From Pseudomonadota bacterium (lineage in GTDB: Bacteria > Pseudomonadota > Gammaproteobacteria > Burkholderiales > Burkholderiaceae_D): a stretch of DNA of 13,975 nt. A program made the translations under genes and the position numbers. This document shows positions 5,424-13,975 of the stretch, piece after piece. The notes beneath the pieces were generated by a model that was not told the origin of the DNA, ran no database searches, and was given only the letters and a program-made list of their open reading frames with translations. Positions within the stretch are counted from its first letter, which is position 1. The number at the start of each line of letters is the position of its first letter. Location: the NCBI GenBank assembly GCA_023409175.1, contig JAEYIG010000029.1:1-13975 (forward strand), in the 5' to 3' direction.

Positions 5424-8400
5424 ATGAGTGCTTCCGAATCTTTATCCAAAAAACCACGTTTGACTGCGCAACCGCAACCAAAAAAGGCGGAAAAATTCCG
5501 CAATCCGCTTCCTCAAATCTCGTATCCCGAAGAACTGCCCGTTTCTTCCAAACGGGATGAAATCGCCGAAGCGATCAAAAACCATCAGGTAATTGTTGTC
5601 TGTGGTGAAACGGGTTCCGGCAAAACGACACAGCTTCCCAAAATCTGTCTGGAACTGGGACGCGGCCAAACCGGGCTGATCGGCCATACCCAACCGCGCC
5701 GGATTGCGGCCAGTTCGACGGCAAACCGTATCGCCCGCGAACTGAATTCGCCCCTGGGTGAAATTGTCGGGTACAAGATCCGTTTTACGGACAAATTGCA
5801 GGCGGGCGCGTCCGTAAAACTGATGACGGATGGCATTTTGCTGGCAGAAACGCAAAATGACCGTCTACTGAAGCAGTACGACACGATCATTATCGACGAA
5901 GCCCATGAACGAAGCCTGAACATTGATTTCCTGCTCGGCTACCTGAAACAGCTTCTGCCGAAAAGGCCCGACCTGAAAATCATCATCACGTCCGCGACTA
6001 TCGATGCAGAACGTTTTGCAAAACATTTTTCAGACGGCGAAAAAACGGTTCCCGTCATCGAAGTGTCCGGACGCCTTTATCCAGTCGAAATCCGCTATCG
6101 CCCCATTATCGACGACAAACCTTCGGAAGCCTCTGAAAAAAACAGAAACGATCCCCGGCAAAGCCGCGATCTGATGGAGGCGATTGTCGATGCCATCGAC
6201 GAACTTTTCAGGACCGGATCGGGCGATACACTCGTTTTCCTTCCAGGCGAACGCGAAATCCGCGAGGCGGCGGAAACCCTGAGAAAGCATCATCCTGCGC
6301 ATGTGCAGATCCTTCCCCTATACGCACGCCTGTCCGCACAGGAACAGGAAAGGATTTTCAAACCGGGCAATGGCAGGCGGATCATTCTGGCTACGAACGT
6401 AGCCGAAACGTCCCTGACCGTTCCGGGCATCCGTTTCGTCGTCGATACGGGACTTGCCCGCGTCAAACGGTACAGCTATCGAAACAAGGTCGAGCAACTT
6501 CATATCGAATCAATCTCGCAAGCCGCCGCCAGCCAGCGTGCAGGGCGGTGCGGACGTGTGGCCTCAGGCATTTGTATCCGGCTTTACGAAGAACAGGATT
6601 TCCTGCAGAGGCAGCCTTATACAACCCCTGAAATCCTTCGCTCATCGCTGGCTTCCGTCATCCTCAGGATGAAATCGCTCAGGCTGGGGGATATCGAGAC
6701 TTTTCCTTTTCTGGAACCGCCTCTCAAACGAGCGATTGCAGACGGCTACCAGCTTTTGCAGGAACTGGGTGCTCTGGACGAAACAAACCGGATGACGCCA
6801 GTCGGACGTGAACTGGCGCAACTGCCGCTCGATCCACGCATTGGCAGAATGATCCTGGCTGCCCGCGACCATCAATGCCTGAAAGAAACGCTGGTCATTT
6901 CCGCTGCCCTGTCCATTCAGGACCCGCGTGACAGGCCTTTAGAAGCGCAGGAAGCGGCCGATAACGCCCACAAGAAATTCAATGATCCCCGTTCCGAATT
7001 CCTGAGTTACCTGAAAATATGGAAATGGTTCGAGGATGCCGTTGAAAACAGGAAATCGAACCGTTTGTTAAATGAAAACTGCCGCTCCAATTTCCTGTCC
7101 CATTTGCGGTTGAGGGAATGGCGTGACATTCATTCGCAGCTGTTGACCATCGTTCGTGAACGGGGATGGAGGTTGAATGAGCTCGACGCCACCTACGAAC
7201 AGCTTCATCTGGCACTCCTGACCGGCCTGTTGGGCAATATCGGATGCAAGTCCGAAGACTCCTCCATTTTTCTCGGTGCACGCGGTATCCGTTTCCAGAT
7301 ATGGCCAGGTTCCGCGCTGGCCCGTAAAAACGGACGGTGGATCATGGCAGCGGAACTGGTCGATACCAGCCGCCTGTACGCGCGCTGTATCGCACAGATC
7401 CAGCCGGAATGGCTCGAAAAAGTCGGCAGCCATTTACTGAAAAAATCCTGGAGCGACCCTCATTGGGAAAAGAAACCGGCTCAGGTCACTGCCTTTGAAC
7501 GGGCAACTTTATACGGACTTGTCGTTTACAGCCATCGCAGGATCCATTACGGCCATATCAATCCGAAAGAAGCGCGTGAAATATTCATCCGGGAAGCGCT
7601 GGTCAATGGGGATTTTGAAAGCAAGGCACCTTTCTACCTGCACAACCAGAAACTGATACGTGAAATCGAAAATCTGGAACACAAATCCCGAAGGACAGAC
7701 GTGCTGGTCGATGACAGCCTGATTGCCGCTTTTTACGACAAGCAACTTCCTGAAACGATTTTCAACGGATTTTCGTTTGACAAATGGTACAAAGACGCAA
7801 CTAGGGACAATCCGAAACTGCTGTTTCTGGATCGTGACGACCTGATGCGCCATGAGGCGGCAGGGATCACGACGGAACTGTTCCCGAAAACGTTCAGTCA
7901 TTCCGGCATCGACTTGGCGCTTAACTACCATTTCGAGCCGGGAAATGTCCGCGATGGAGTGACGCTTACCATTCCCATATATGCGTTGAACCAACTGGAT
8001 GCAGAACGGTGTGAATGGCTGGTTTTAGGCATGCTGAAAGAAAAAACGCACTTGCTGATCAAGTCGCTGCCACAACGTATCCGCAGGAACTGCGTGCCGT
8101 TGCCGGATTATGCGGCAAAGTTCGTCGATCGCATTTGCGACAAAAACGCATTCGGTTCCGGTTCATTGCTTGAAGCCATCATCGCAGACATCCGCCTGGA
8201 AACGAATGCCGTCGCAAAAATGGACGACTTCAGGCTGGAAACCTTGCCAGCCCATCTTTTCATGAATTTCAGGGTGGTCGATGAACATGGACGGATGTTG
8301 GAAATGTCCAGGAACCTGTCGGCCCTTCAGGCAGAGTTCACCCATGAGGCACGTTCATCCTTCCAGCAGCTGGCAGAACTTCAGGCCCAGAAAAATGCGG

Positions 8401-9332
8401 ATAAGGATTCACCCGGAACGTCTTCTTCATCTTCACCGATGCCTTCAGCCAGTATTGAAAAAGCCGGAAACCTTTCGGAGAAAATCACCACATGGGATTT
8501 TGAACCGTTGCCAGAATTGCTCGAAATCACAAGAGGCAAACAGACTCTGTTTGGCTATCCTGCGCTTGTCGATAAAGTTTCCCATTGCGAAATCGAAGTC
8601 TTCGACGAGCCTGCAATGGCAAAACAGATGCATCATGCCGGATTGCGTCGCCTGTTTACCCTGCAATTGAAAGACCAGTTGAAATTCCTGTCCAAAAACA
8701 TCAGTGGGCTGACCCAGATGGGTATGCAGTTCATCAAACTGGGTTCACAGGAAGAACTGAGAGACCAGATCCTTCAGGCAGCAGTCGACGCCACATTCAT
8801 GATGTCACCATTGCCGGAAAAGGAAACCGAATTCGAGAAAAGGAAAAATGAAGGCAAATCCCGCCTGGGACTGATTGCCAATGAAATAGGGCGCCTCGCC
8901 TCCCAGATCCTCACCGAATACCAGAACGTTCAGAAAAAACTGCCTGCGGTCCGCTCACATGAGCAAACGCTGGAAGACATCAACCAGCAGGTAATCCAGT
9001 TGGTCAGCAAGCGTTTTATTATCGAAAACGATCTGGAAAGACTGAAACACTTCCCGCGTTATCTGAAAGCGTGCAGTACCCGTATCGACAAGTGCCGCAA
9101 TGATCCACAGAAAGACAAGGCTTTGATGGCAGACTGGCAACAAGTTGCCACGCCATATTACCGTGCACTTCGGGATTCAAGGCAATCGAACGTCCGGCAC
9201 GATCCGAAAATGACGGATTACCGGTGGCTGCTTGAGGAACTCCGGGTATCCCTTTTTGCACAGGAATTGCGAACCCCTTTCCCGGTTTCGGTAAAGCGGC
9301 TGCAGAAAGTCTGGGATACCCTGCAAAGATAA
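5424..9332 (+). CDS. hrpA: ATP-dependent RNA helicase HrpA (DEAH box)
   Basis: Large cytosolic DEAH/RHA helicase; the E. coli protein (1300 residues) has been linked to mRNA processing and to clearing stalled, collided ribosomes. This copy is 1302 residues from ATG 5424. Helicase motifs in order: I GETGSGKT (61-68), Ia TQPRRIAA (89-96), II DEAH (158-161), III SAT (190-192), IV LVFLPG (270-275), [10 protein letters not shown] (325-333), [10 protein letters not shown] (371-378). Then come the helicase-associated and OB-fold regions and a long C-terminal HrpA-specific part (DUF3418-like), divided by a Ser-rich linker near residues 998-1012. An in-frame ATG lies 12 bases upstream at 5412 but overlaps the predicted -10 box. 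Neither start has a Shine-Dalgarno site, so initiation may be leaderless. It is divergent from argA and converges on the LysR gene with 11 bases between stops and no hairpin there. Confidence 0.96.
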   Translation: MSASESLSKKPRLTAQPQPKKAEKFRNPLPQISYPEELPVSSKRDEIAEAIKNHQVIVVCGETGSGKTTQLPKICLELGRGQTGLIGHTQPRRIAASSTANRIARELNSPLGEIVGYKIRFTDKLQAGASVKLMTDGILLAETQNDRLLKQYDTIIIDEAHERSLNIDFLLGYLKQLLPKRPDLKIIITSATIDAERFAKHFSDGEKTVPVIEVSGRLYPVEIRYRPIIDDKPSEASEKNRNDPRQSRDLMEAIVDAIDELFRTGSGDTLVFLPGEREIREAAETLRKHHPAHVQILPLYARLSAQEQERIFKPGNGRRIILATNVAETSLTVPGIRFVVDTGLARVKRYSYRNKVEQLHIESISQAAASQRAGRCGRVASGICIRLYEEQDFLQRQPYTTPEILRSSLASVILRMKSLRLGDIETFPFLEPPLKRAIADGYQLLQELGALDETNRMTPVGRELAQLPLDPRIGRMILAARDHQCLKETLVISAALSIQDPRDRPLEAQEAADNAHKKFNDPRSEFLSYLKIWKWFEDAVENRKSNRLLNENCRSNFLSHLRLREWRDIHSQLLTIVRERGWRLNELDATYEQLHLALLTGLLGNIGCKSEDSSIFLGARGIRFQIWPGSALARKNGRWIMAAELVDTSRLYARCIAQIQPEWLEKVGSHLLKKSWSDPHWEKKPAQVTAFERATLYGLVVYSHRRIHYGHINPKEAREIFIREALVNGDFESKAPFYLHNQKLIREIENLEHKSRRTDVLVDDSLIAAFYDKQLPETIFNGFSFDKWYKDATRDNPKLLFLDRDDLMRHEAAGITTELFPKTFSHSGIDLALNYHFEPGNVRDGVTLTIPIYALNQLDAERCEWLVLGMLKEKTHLLIKSLPQRIRRNCVPLPDYAAKFVDRICDKNAFGSGSLLEAIIADIRLETNAVAKMDDFRLETLPAHLFMNFRVVDEHGRMLEMSRNLSALQAEFTHEARSSFQQLAELQAQKNADKDSPGTSSSSSPMPSASIEKAGNLSEKITTWDFEPLPELLEITRGKQTLFGYPALVDKVSHCEIEVFDEPAMAKQMHHAGLRRLFTLQLKDQLKFLSKNISGLTQMGMQFIKLGSQEELRDQILQAAVDATFMMSPLPEKETEFEKRKNEGKSRLGLIANEIGRLASQILTEYQNVQKKLPAVRSHEQTLEDINQQVIQLVSKRFIIENDLERLKHFPRYLKACSTRIDKCRNDPQKDKALMADWQQVATPYYRALRDSRQSNVRHDPKMTDYRWLLEELRVSLFAQELRTPFPVSVKRLQKVWDTLQR

Positions 9333-9343
9333 CGTCCTGTGGC

Positions 9344-10285
9344 TTAAAGTTCGTAATCCGAGCCATCGCCCGCCAGCGCTTTTTCAACCAGCTTCCGGTT
9401 CAGGTTCGGGGAAATCATTTCGATGAAGGCGTAGATATAACTGCGAAGGTAAGCGTTTTTCCGGATCAGGATACTGGAACGTCCGGAACCGAACAGGTGT
9501 CCTACCGGAATCGATCTCAGATTCTTGTCCCGTTCGTTATCAAATGCGGTACCGACAATAATGCCAACTCCCAGTCCCAGTTCGACATAGGTCTTGATAA
9601 CGTCGGCATCAATCACTTCCAGCAGGATGTCCGCCTTGATGTTGCGCTGTTCGAAAACATTCTCGATCCGGTTCCTGCCATGAAAGACCCGGTCATAGGT
9701 AATCAGGGGATATTTTGCGATCTCATCAAGAGTCAACATCTTGATATCGTTTAACGGATGATCCGGCTTGACGACCAGGTGATATTCCCATTGATGGCAT
9801 GGCAACGTCACCAGCCCTTCAATTTCAGGGACATTGGCGGTGACGACAGCGAGGTTCGCCTGATCGAGCAAGACCATCTGGGCGATGTCTTCCACCTTCC
9901 GTTGCAGAAGCGACAGACGGACTTTGGGATATTTCTGCATGAATCCCGGAATGACCTTCGGCAGGAAATAGCGAGCCTGGGTATGGGATGCCGCAATGGT
10001 CAGGCTGCCGGCATCCTGTGCAGCGTACTCTTTGCCGATCCGTTTCAGGTCATCGATTTCCTGCATGATCAATTCGATCGAATTCAGGATCATCCTGCCG
10101 GGTTCGGTCAGTCCGCGAATACGTTTTCCGTGACGACGGAAAATATCCACTCCCAGTTCATCCTCAAGCTCGATAATGGCTTTGGAAACACCGGGTTGCG
10201 AAGTGAACAGGGCTTTGGCAGCGTCAGTCAAATTGAAATTTTGCCTGACCGCTTCTCTCACAAAACGTAATTGGTGCAAATTCAT
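9344..10285 (-). CDS. cysB: LysR-type regulator, CysB family, with atypical ligand pocket
   Basis: Transcription factor of the CysB/Cbl branch, which in enterobacteria activates sulfate uptake and cysteine synthesis genes with N-acetylserine as inducer. The 313 residues have the LysR winged helix-turn-helix (about 19-40, LTDAAKALFTSQPGVSKAIIELE) and a periplasmic-binding-like effector domain, including the strongly CysB-like DADVIKTYVELGLGVGI. Aligned without gaps to E. coli CysB (324 residues) over the first 210 positions, Thr102, Gln103 and Thr149 of the sulfate site are kept. Thr100 is Ser, Thr202 (FTGR) is His (FHGR), and the QGSPTQIA loop reads QRKVEDIA. ATG 10285 gives the canonical MNLHQLRF start; the longer frame to 10327 would need a TTG. 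The SD is weak (GAGAAA). It follows lptG by 101 bases. It could respond to a different ligand than true CysB. Confidence 0.8.
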   Translation of the reverse strand: MNLHQLRFVREAVRQNFNLTDAAKALFTSQPGVSKAIIELEDELGVDIFRRHGKRIRGLTEPGRMILNSIELIMQEIDDLKRIGKEYAAQDAGSLTIAASHTQARYFLPKVIPGFMQKYPKVRLSLLQRKVEDIAQMVLLDQANLAVVTANVPEIEGLVTLPCHQWEYHLVVKPDHPLNDIKMLTLDEIAKYPLITYDRVFHGRNRIENVFEQRNIKADILLEVIDADVIKTYVELGLGVGIIVGTAFDNERDKNLRSIPVGHLFGSGRSSILIRKNAYLRSYIYAFIEMISPNLNRKLVEKALAGDGSDYEL

Positions 10286-10386
10286 TCTATTTCTCGTTAT
10301 ATCCAGTCGCGACAGTGATCGCGGCAATTATTTGCCCGCAATGAATTTTAAAACATTCTCAAAAAGTTCGTATCAACCCGGTAAAG
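10286..10386 (-). promoter_or_regulatory. Region upstream of cysB with two small dyads
   Basis: The 101 bases between lptG and cysB hold GGCAA-TTAT-TTGCC at 10323-10336 and GAAT-N8-ATTC at 10343-10358. LysR regulators often bind such dyads upstream of their own genes, so these are candidate autoregulatory sites. A TATAAC at 10301-10296 (leftward) lacks a -35 partner. No terminator is visible after lptG, so readthrough from lptFG into cysB is possible. Confidence 0.3.
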
Positions 10387-11532
10387 CTAGTGCCTCTCAA
10401 CCCACCAAAGCGCGATAACGGCAGACAAAAAGAACAATGCACTTGGAATAATGGCAGTCAAAAATGCCGGCCATGTATTTAATAACCCGACATGGGAAAA
10501 CAGATTGTTGATCAGAATAAAGGCGACACCGATCATGATACCTGAAAAAATTTTCAGGCTCACGCCACCCGATCGGAAATGCAGATAAGCAAACGGCAAC
10601 GCCAGGGCCATCATAACAAACACTGAAAAGGGATAGATGATCTTTTTCCAGAATGCCATCTGGTAACTGGTGGCATCCTGCTTGTTTTCCACAAGATGCT
10701 GGTTATAAATGGCCAATTCGTAAGCGGACATTTTGTTGGCATCGACCGAAATCACAGACAGGATATCAGGAGTGATATCCGACATCATGATGACAGAATC
10801 GAGTTTTTTAGTCGTCAGGCTCGGCGCAGATTCAGGGAAGCGGTGGTTTCCGGAGTTTGCTGCATGCAGATACGATTCAACAACATCATGGAGTTGCCAT
10901 TGGTGATTTCCAAGATATCGGGCATTTTTTGCCGACACTGCCTTGGTCAATTCAAGATTTTCATTGAATTCGTACAAACGGATCTGCTCTAAGGTTCCGT
11001 CCGGCTGCATCATTTTGACGTTCATGAAACGGGACCCGATGACAGGGCCATCGACTCCATTTTGACGCAAAGTGTCCTTGCTCCACATCCCCGTACGGAA
11101 TCCGTCGGATACGTTCCGGCCGATAAGGCCGTTCCTGAATTCTGTGGCGACACGTGCCGAGACAGGTGTGATGACCTCACCGACAAGAAAAGTGAATACC
11201 AGAAACACCAGACCGACTTTTGCCAGCATCCAGCAGGCATCCAGCGTCGAAAGCGACGAAACCCGCATGATCGTATATTCAGAATTGGACGCGAACATGG
11301 CAAGCGCATAAATCGTCCCGATCAATACGGCAAAGGGCATCAATTCGTAAATGTAGCCCGGAAAGCCCAGAAGAATGTATATCAGTACATGCTGAAGCTG
11401 ATAGCCTCCACGACCGATTGAGGACAACTCACCGATCAGGTCGAAAAATGCAAACAGGCCAAGAAACGCAAAAAGAACGAACAGAACCGATTTGATGATC
11501 TGAGACAGGAAATAGCGTTGCAGGATTTTCAT
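10387..11532 (-). CDS. lptG: LPS export ABC transporter permease LptG
   Basis: Inner-membrane subunit of LptB2FG, which extracts lipopolysaccharide from the inner membrane and pushes it onto the LptC-LptA bridge to the outer membrane. The 381 residues show the YjgP/YjgQ family layout: three N-terminal membrane helices (about 11-31, 60-81, 101-121), a periplasmic beta-jellyroll domain (about 122-295), and three C-terminal helices (about 298-316, 327-347, 355-377). The coupling region to the ATPase lies between the second and third helices (SNSEYTIMRVSSLS, about 82-95). It starts inside the lptF stop: ATG 11530-11532 overlaps TGA 11529-11531 (ATGA), indicating translational coupling. LptG is told from LptF by gene order and the MKILQRYFLSQI N-terminus. 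lptB and lptC are not in this window. Confidence 0.95.
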   Translation of the reverse strand: MKILQRYFLSQIIKSVLFVLFAFLGLFAFFDLIGELSSIGRGGYQLQHVLIYILLGFPGYIYELMPFAVLIGTIYALAMFASNSEYTIMRVSSLSTLDACWMLAKVGLVFLVFTFLVGEVITPVSARVATEFRNGLIGRNVSDGFRTGMWSKDTLRQNGVDGPVIGSRFMNVKMMQPDGTLEQIRLYEFNENLELTKAVSAKNARYLGNHQWQLHDVVESYLHAANSGNHRFPESAPSLTTKKLDSVIMMSDITPDILSVISVDANKMSAYELAIYNQHLVENKQDATSYQMAFWKKIIYPFSVFVMMALALPFAYLHFRSGGVSLKIFSGIMIGVAFILINNLFSHVGLLNTWPAFLTAIIPSALFFLSAVIALWWVERH

Positions 11533-12662
11533 GATGGTTCCTTCTTTTCCCGCAAACGTTTATATTTCAAGGCCGATAACAGAACATAAGGGTGATATTT
11601 GCTGTTGACTCCGAGACGCCATGCGAACAGTAAAACAATGACAAGCGCAACGATCAGGTGCAACGGCCACCAGGCAAACCCGAACATAATCTTTTTCTGG
11701 GCAACGTATGCCTGCATGAAACTCAAAAGATTACTGTAAGTCATATACAGCAGGACAGCGATAATCAGGTTGAATGAACGGCCGGCACGCGGATTGACGA
11801 ATCCCAGCGGAATGCCCAGCAATATCAGCAGGATCGCCATGAAGGGCAATCCTATACGCCACAAGAGTTCACCCTGCTTGTAACTGTTGGTATCCTCAAA
11901 CAACTCCATTGTCGTCATTGATCTGGCAGAAACATTGGTTCCCCCCATATCGACTTTCGATGCAATGAAGGCTGTGTATTTATCGAAATCCATGATACGA
12001 AAACCTGCCTGGTTCGCGACTTCCTCATATCTCACACCATCGTCAAGAACGATAAACTTTTCCCCTTTTTCGTTCGTTTCGATCGTTCCTTCCTTCGATA
12101 CAACTGTCGTGATGTTGCCGTCTCTTGTCGAATTGATGAATACGTTTTTGACCTTGTTCAGGTCATCAGACATCTTTTCGACAAAAAACACTCGCTGGGC
12201 GGCAGCGGACTCCTGGAATTTACCCGGAGAAATTCTGGCAATGTCTTCCCGTTTTTCAAAACGTTCGCGGAATTCGGCGCTCTGGCGATAAGCCCATGGA
12301 GTGGCGAAAAAACCTAACAGGGTAACCAGAACGACAATGGGAATGGCGAATTCAATGACCGGACGCAACCATTTTGTCAGGCTTAAACCGGAGGCAAACC
12401 AGACGACCATTTCTGAATCCTGATAACTTCGGGTCACGACGAGCAAAACCGAGACAAAACCGGTCAATATGAGTATGATCGGCATGTAATTCAACGAGGT
12501 GAAGCCCAACAGCGCCAGGACGTCGTCCGATGCAACTCTTCCCTTGGCTGCCTGTCCCAATATACGAATCAGCATCATCGTAATGGTAATCGTGAACAAA
12601 GTCATAAATACGCCTGCGGCTGTACTGAACAGTTCACGTTTTAGCGCTCGTTGAAAGATCAT
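11529..12662 (-). CDS. lptF: LPS export ABC transporter permease LptF
   Basis: Partner of LptG in the LptB2FG lipopolysaccharide extractor of the inner membrane. The 377 residues have the same layout: membrane helices at about 15-36, 58-77 and 101-121, a periplasmic domain at about 122-265, and helices at about 270-288, 296-318 and 331-350, then a basic cytoplasmic tail. The first residues MIFQRALKRELFSTA and the ITMMLIRILGQAA helix are typical of betaproteobacterial LptF. ATG 12662 has no purine-rich Shine-Dalgarno site; the bases before it read TTAACTTCTC. It lies 32 bases from the divergent pepA start, so its promoter must overlap the pepA coding region. lptG follows with a 4-base overlap. 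The lptFG/pepA divergent layout is also found in E. coli. Confidence 0.95.
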   Translation of the reverse strand: MIFQRALKRELFSTAAGVFMTLFTITITMMLIRILGQAAKGRVASDDVLALLGFTSLNYMPIILILTGFVSVLLVVTRSYQDSEMVVWFASGLSLTKWLRPVIEFAIPIVVLVTLLGFFATPWAYRQSAEFRERFEKREDIARISPGKFQESAAAQRVFFVEKMSDDLNKVKNVFINSTRDGNITTVVSKEGTIETNEKGEKFIVLDDGVRYEEVANQAGFRIMDFDKYTAFIASKVDMGGTNVSARSMTTMELFEDTNSYKQGELLWRIGLPFMAILLILLGIPLGFVNPRAGRSFNLIIAVLLYMTYSNLLSFMQAYVAQKKIMFGFAWWPLHLIVALVIVLLFAWRLGVNSKYHPYVLLSALKYKRLREKKEPS

Positions 12663-12681
12663 GAGAAGTTAAATGATACGT

Positions 12682-12686
12682 GGAGG
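12682..12686 (+). promoter_or_regulatory. Ribosome-binding site of pepA
   Basis: GGAGG at 12682-12686 lies 8 bases before ATG 12695 and fixes the pepA start. It occupies part of the 32-base gap between the divergent lptF and pepA start codons. Confidence 0.75.
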
Positions 12687-12694
12687 ATCAAACA

Positions 12695-13975
12695 ATGGAC
12701 TTTAGCATAAAATCGGCAGACTCAAAAAACTCTCTGAACACAATTAAAACGGACTGTATCGTTGTTGGCGTTTATGAAGACAAAAAACTGACATCCGAAG
12801 CTGCCGCACTCGACAGCCAGAACATCATCAGCAATGCCCTGAAACATGGGGATATTGATGGCAAACCGGGATCGGCGCTGTTATTGAGAGAGCCTGCCGG
12901 TGCGGCTTCCCAGAGAATACTGCTGATTGGTCTGGGGAAAAATCCTGAAATCAGCGAAAAAGATTTTCGCCAATCGGTCAGTGCCGCCATCAAAACCATT
13001 TCCCAGACTTCCATCAGCCACTTGCTGATCGCGTTACCGCTGAACACCATCGTCGGAAGGGACGTTTCATGGTCAATTAATTGTGTCTTATACGAGTTTC
13101 ATGCGTCCCTGTACCGTAGCGATGCCATGAAAAGCAAAAAAGGGTCCTCACCAAAAATTCAGAAAGTAGCATTTTACATTCCTTCCGGTGAAGTCACCAA
13201 TGCAAAAAAAGCGCTTGGAGAGGCCAGGGCGATAACTGATGGAATGACACTGGCACAAGATCTCGGAAACCTGCCAGCCAATATCTGTACACCGACTTAT
13301 CTGGCAAAACAGGCGAGAAACCTTGCAAAAAAATACAAGTTCGATATTGAAGTCCTGGACAGAAAACAGCTCGAGGCACTGAAAATGGGCAGTTTCCTGT
13401 CAGTCGCCAAAGGTAGCGATGAACCGCCGAAATTCATTGTCCTGAAACACATGAACGGAAAATCGAAAGAAGCTCCTGTCGTTCTGGTCGGCAAGGGCAT
13501 TACGTTCGACTCCGGTGGCATATCATTGAAACCGGGCGCCGCGATGGATGAAATGAAATTCGACATGTGTGGCGCAGCGGCCGTGCTGGGCACGTTCAGG
13601 GCCATAGGCGAGCTGGGCCTGAAACAAAACGTCATCGGCATCATCCCGGCATGCGAAAACATGCCCTCAGGCCGTGCCAACAAACCCGGCGATATCGTCA
13701 CATCAATGTCCGGCCAGACAATCGAGATTTTGAATACTGACGCTGAAGGACGCCTGATATTGTGCGACGCGTTAACGTATGCCGAAAAATTCCATCCAGA
13801 CGTCGTCATCGACATCGCGACCCTGACCGGTTCCTGTGTTGTGGCACTGGGTCACTATAATAGTGGCCTGTTCACCCGACTGGACGATGCACACGACAAA
13901 CTTGCCGATGGCCTGATTGCCGCTGCAAAAAGCAGTAACGATCCCGTCTGGCGAATGCCGGTTGAAGACGCTTAC
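12695..13975 (+). CDS. pepA: Leucyl aminopeptidase PepA (3' end outside window)
   Basis: Cytosolic M17 metallo-aminopeptidase that removes N-terminal residues from peptides using two metal ions; E. coli PepA is also a DNA-binding accessory factor in carAB control and plasmid resolution. The first 427 codons are present of an expected 500 or so. The N-terminal macro-like domain covers about 1-165 and the catalytic domain follows. The metal and catalytic residues are all visible three positions lower than in E. coli: Lys267 and Asp272 ([10 protein letters not shown]), Lys279, Asp290, and Asp349, Glu351 and Arg353 in the NTDAEGR signature (347-353). ATG 12695 has GGAGG 8 bases upstream. It is divergent from lptF across 32 bases. 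The frame is open to the last base of the window, so it is cut by the edge, not broken. Confidence 0.96.
   Translation, partial: MDFSIKSADSKNSLNTIKTDCIVVGVYEDKKLTSEAAALDSQNIISNALKHGDIDGKPGSALLLREPAGAASQRILLIGLGKNPEISEKDFRQSVSAAIKTISQTSISHLLIALPLNTIVGRDVSWSINCVLYEFHASLYRSDAMKSKKGSSPKIQKVAFYIPSGEVTNAKKALGEARAITDGMTLAQDLGNLPANICTPTYLAKQARNLAKKYKFDIEVLDRKQLEALKMGSFLSVAKGSDEPPKFIVLKHMNGKSKEAPVVLVGKGITFDSGGISLKPGAAMDEMKFDMCGAAAVLGTFRAIGELGLKQNVIGIIPACENMPSGRANKPGDIVTSMSGQTIEILNTDAEGRLILCDALTYAEKFHPDVVIDIATLTGSCVVALGHYNSGLFTRLDDAHDKLADGLIAAAKSSNDPVWRMPVEDAY

Noticed and set aside
10296..10301. TATAAC (leftward) as the cysB -10
   Set aside because: No -35 at 16-18 bases; the upstream bases are GC-rich (CCGCGA). 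It is noted only within the upstream region entry.
10286..10327. N-terminal extension of the CysB-like protein by 14 residues
   Set aside because: It would start at a TTG with no ribosome-binding site, while MNLHQLRF at 10285 is the canonical family start.
12651..12679. TTGAAA with a 17-base spacer to TGATAC as a pepA promoter
   Set aside because: The -10 matches poorly, and the implied start would fall within or after the pepA ribosome-binding site.

Overview
This is an ordinary stretch of core bacterial chromosome with ten protein genes and no RNA gene, mobile element or CRISPR array that I can see. Gene content and protein style point to a betaproteobacterium of the order Burkholderiales: argA next to yggX and hrpA, lptF-lptG divergent from pepA, and a CysB-type LysR regulator. 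Base composition looks close to balanced, lower than most Burkholderiales, so a lower-GC lineage such as Oxalobacteraceae is plausible. That placement is inference and was not tested by any search.

Layout. lon (rightward) opens the window and ends at a strong bidirectional hairpin terminator. Facing it is a leftward run, in transcription order argA, yggX, a small heat-shock protein (Hsp20) gene and a PEBP/YbhB-family gene. Divergent from argA is the rightward hrpA, and the space between them carries a symmetric -10 box and two sets of short direct repeats. hrpA converges on a CysB-like regulator with an 11-base gap. Upstream of that regulator, also leftward, lies the lptF-lptG pair, whose reading frames overlap by 4 bases. 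pepA starts only 32 bases from lptF on the opposite strand and runs off the right edge.

By function, Lon and Hsp20 are protein quality control and YggX is linked to iron and oxidative stress. ArgA makes the first arginine intermediate and HrpA is an RNA helicase acting on ribosomes. LptF/LptG are the membrane half of the lipopolysaccharide exporter, and PepA is a cytosolic aminopeptidase.

I found no clear undescribed system. The points most worth a second look are: (1) a CysB-family regulator whose predicted sulfate/inducer pocket has lost conserved residues (Thr202 to His, and the G-S/N-P-T-Q loop); (2) a Lon whose N-terminus is unlike the usual betaproteobacterial housekeeping Lon; (3) the argA/hrpA intergenic region, with a palindromic -10, a predicted near-leaderless hrpA and exact 10-base repeats 22 bases apart; (4) a possible RNA-thermometer hairpin masking the ribosome-binding site of hsp20.
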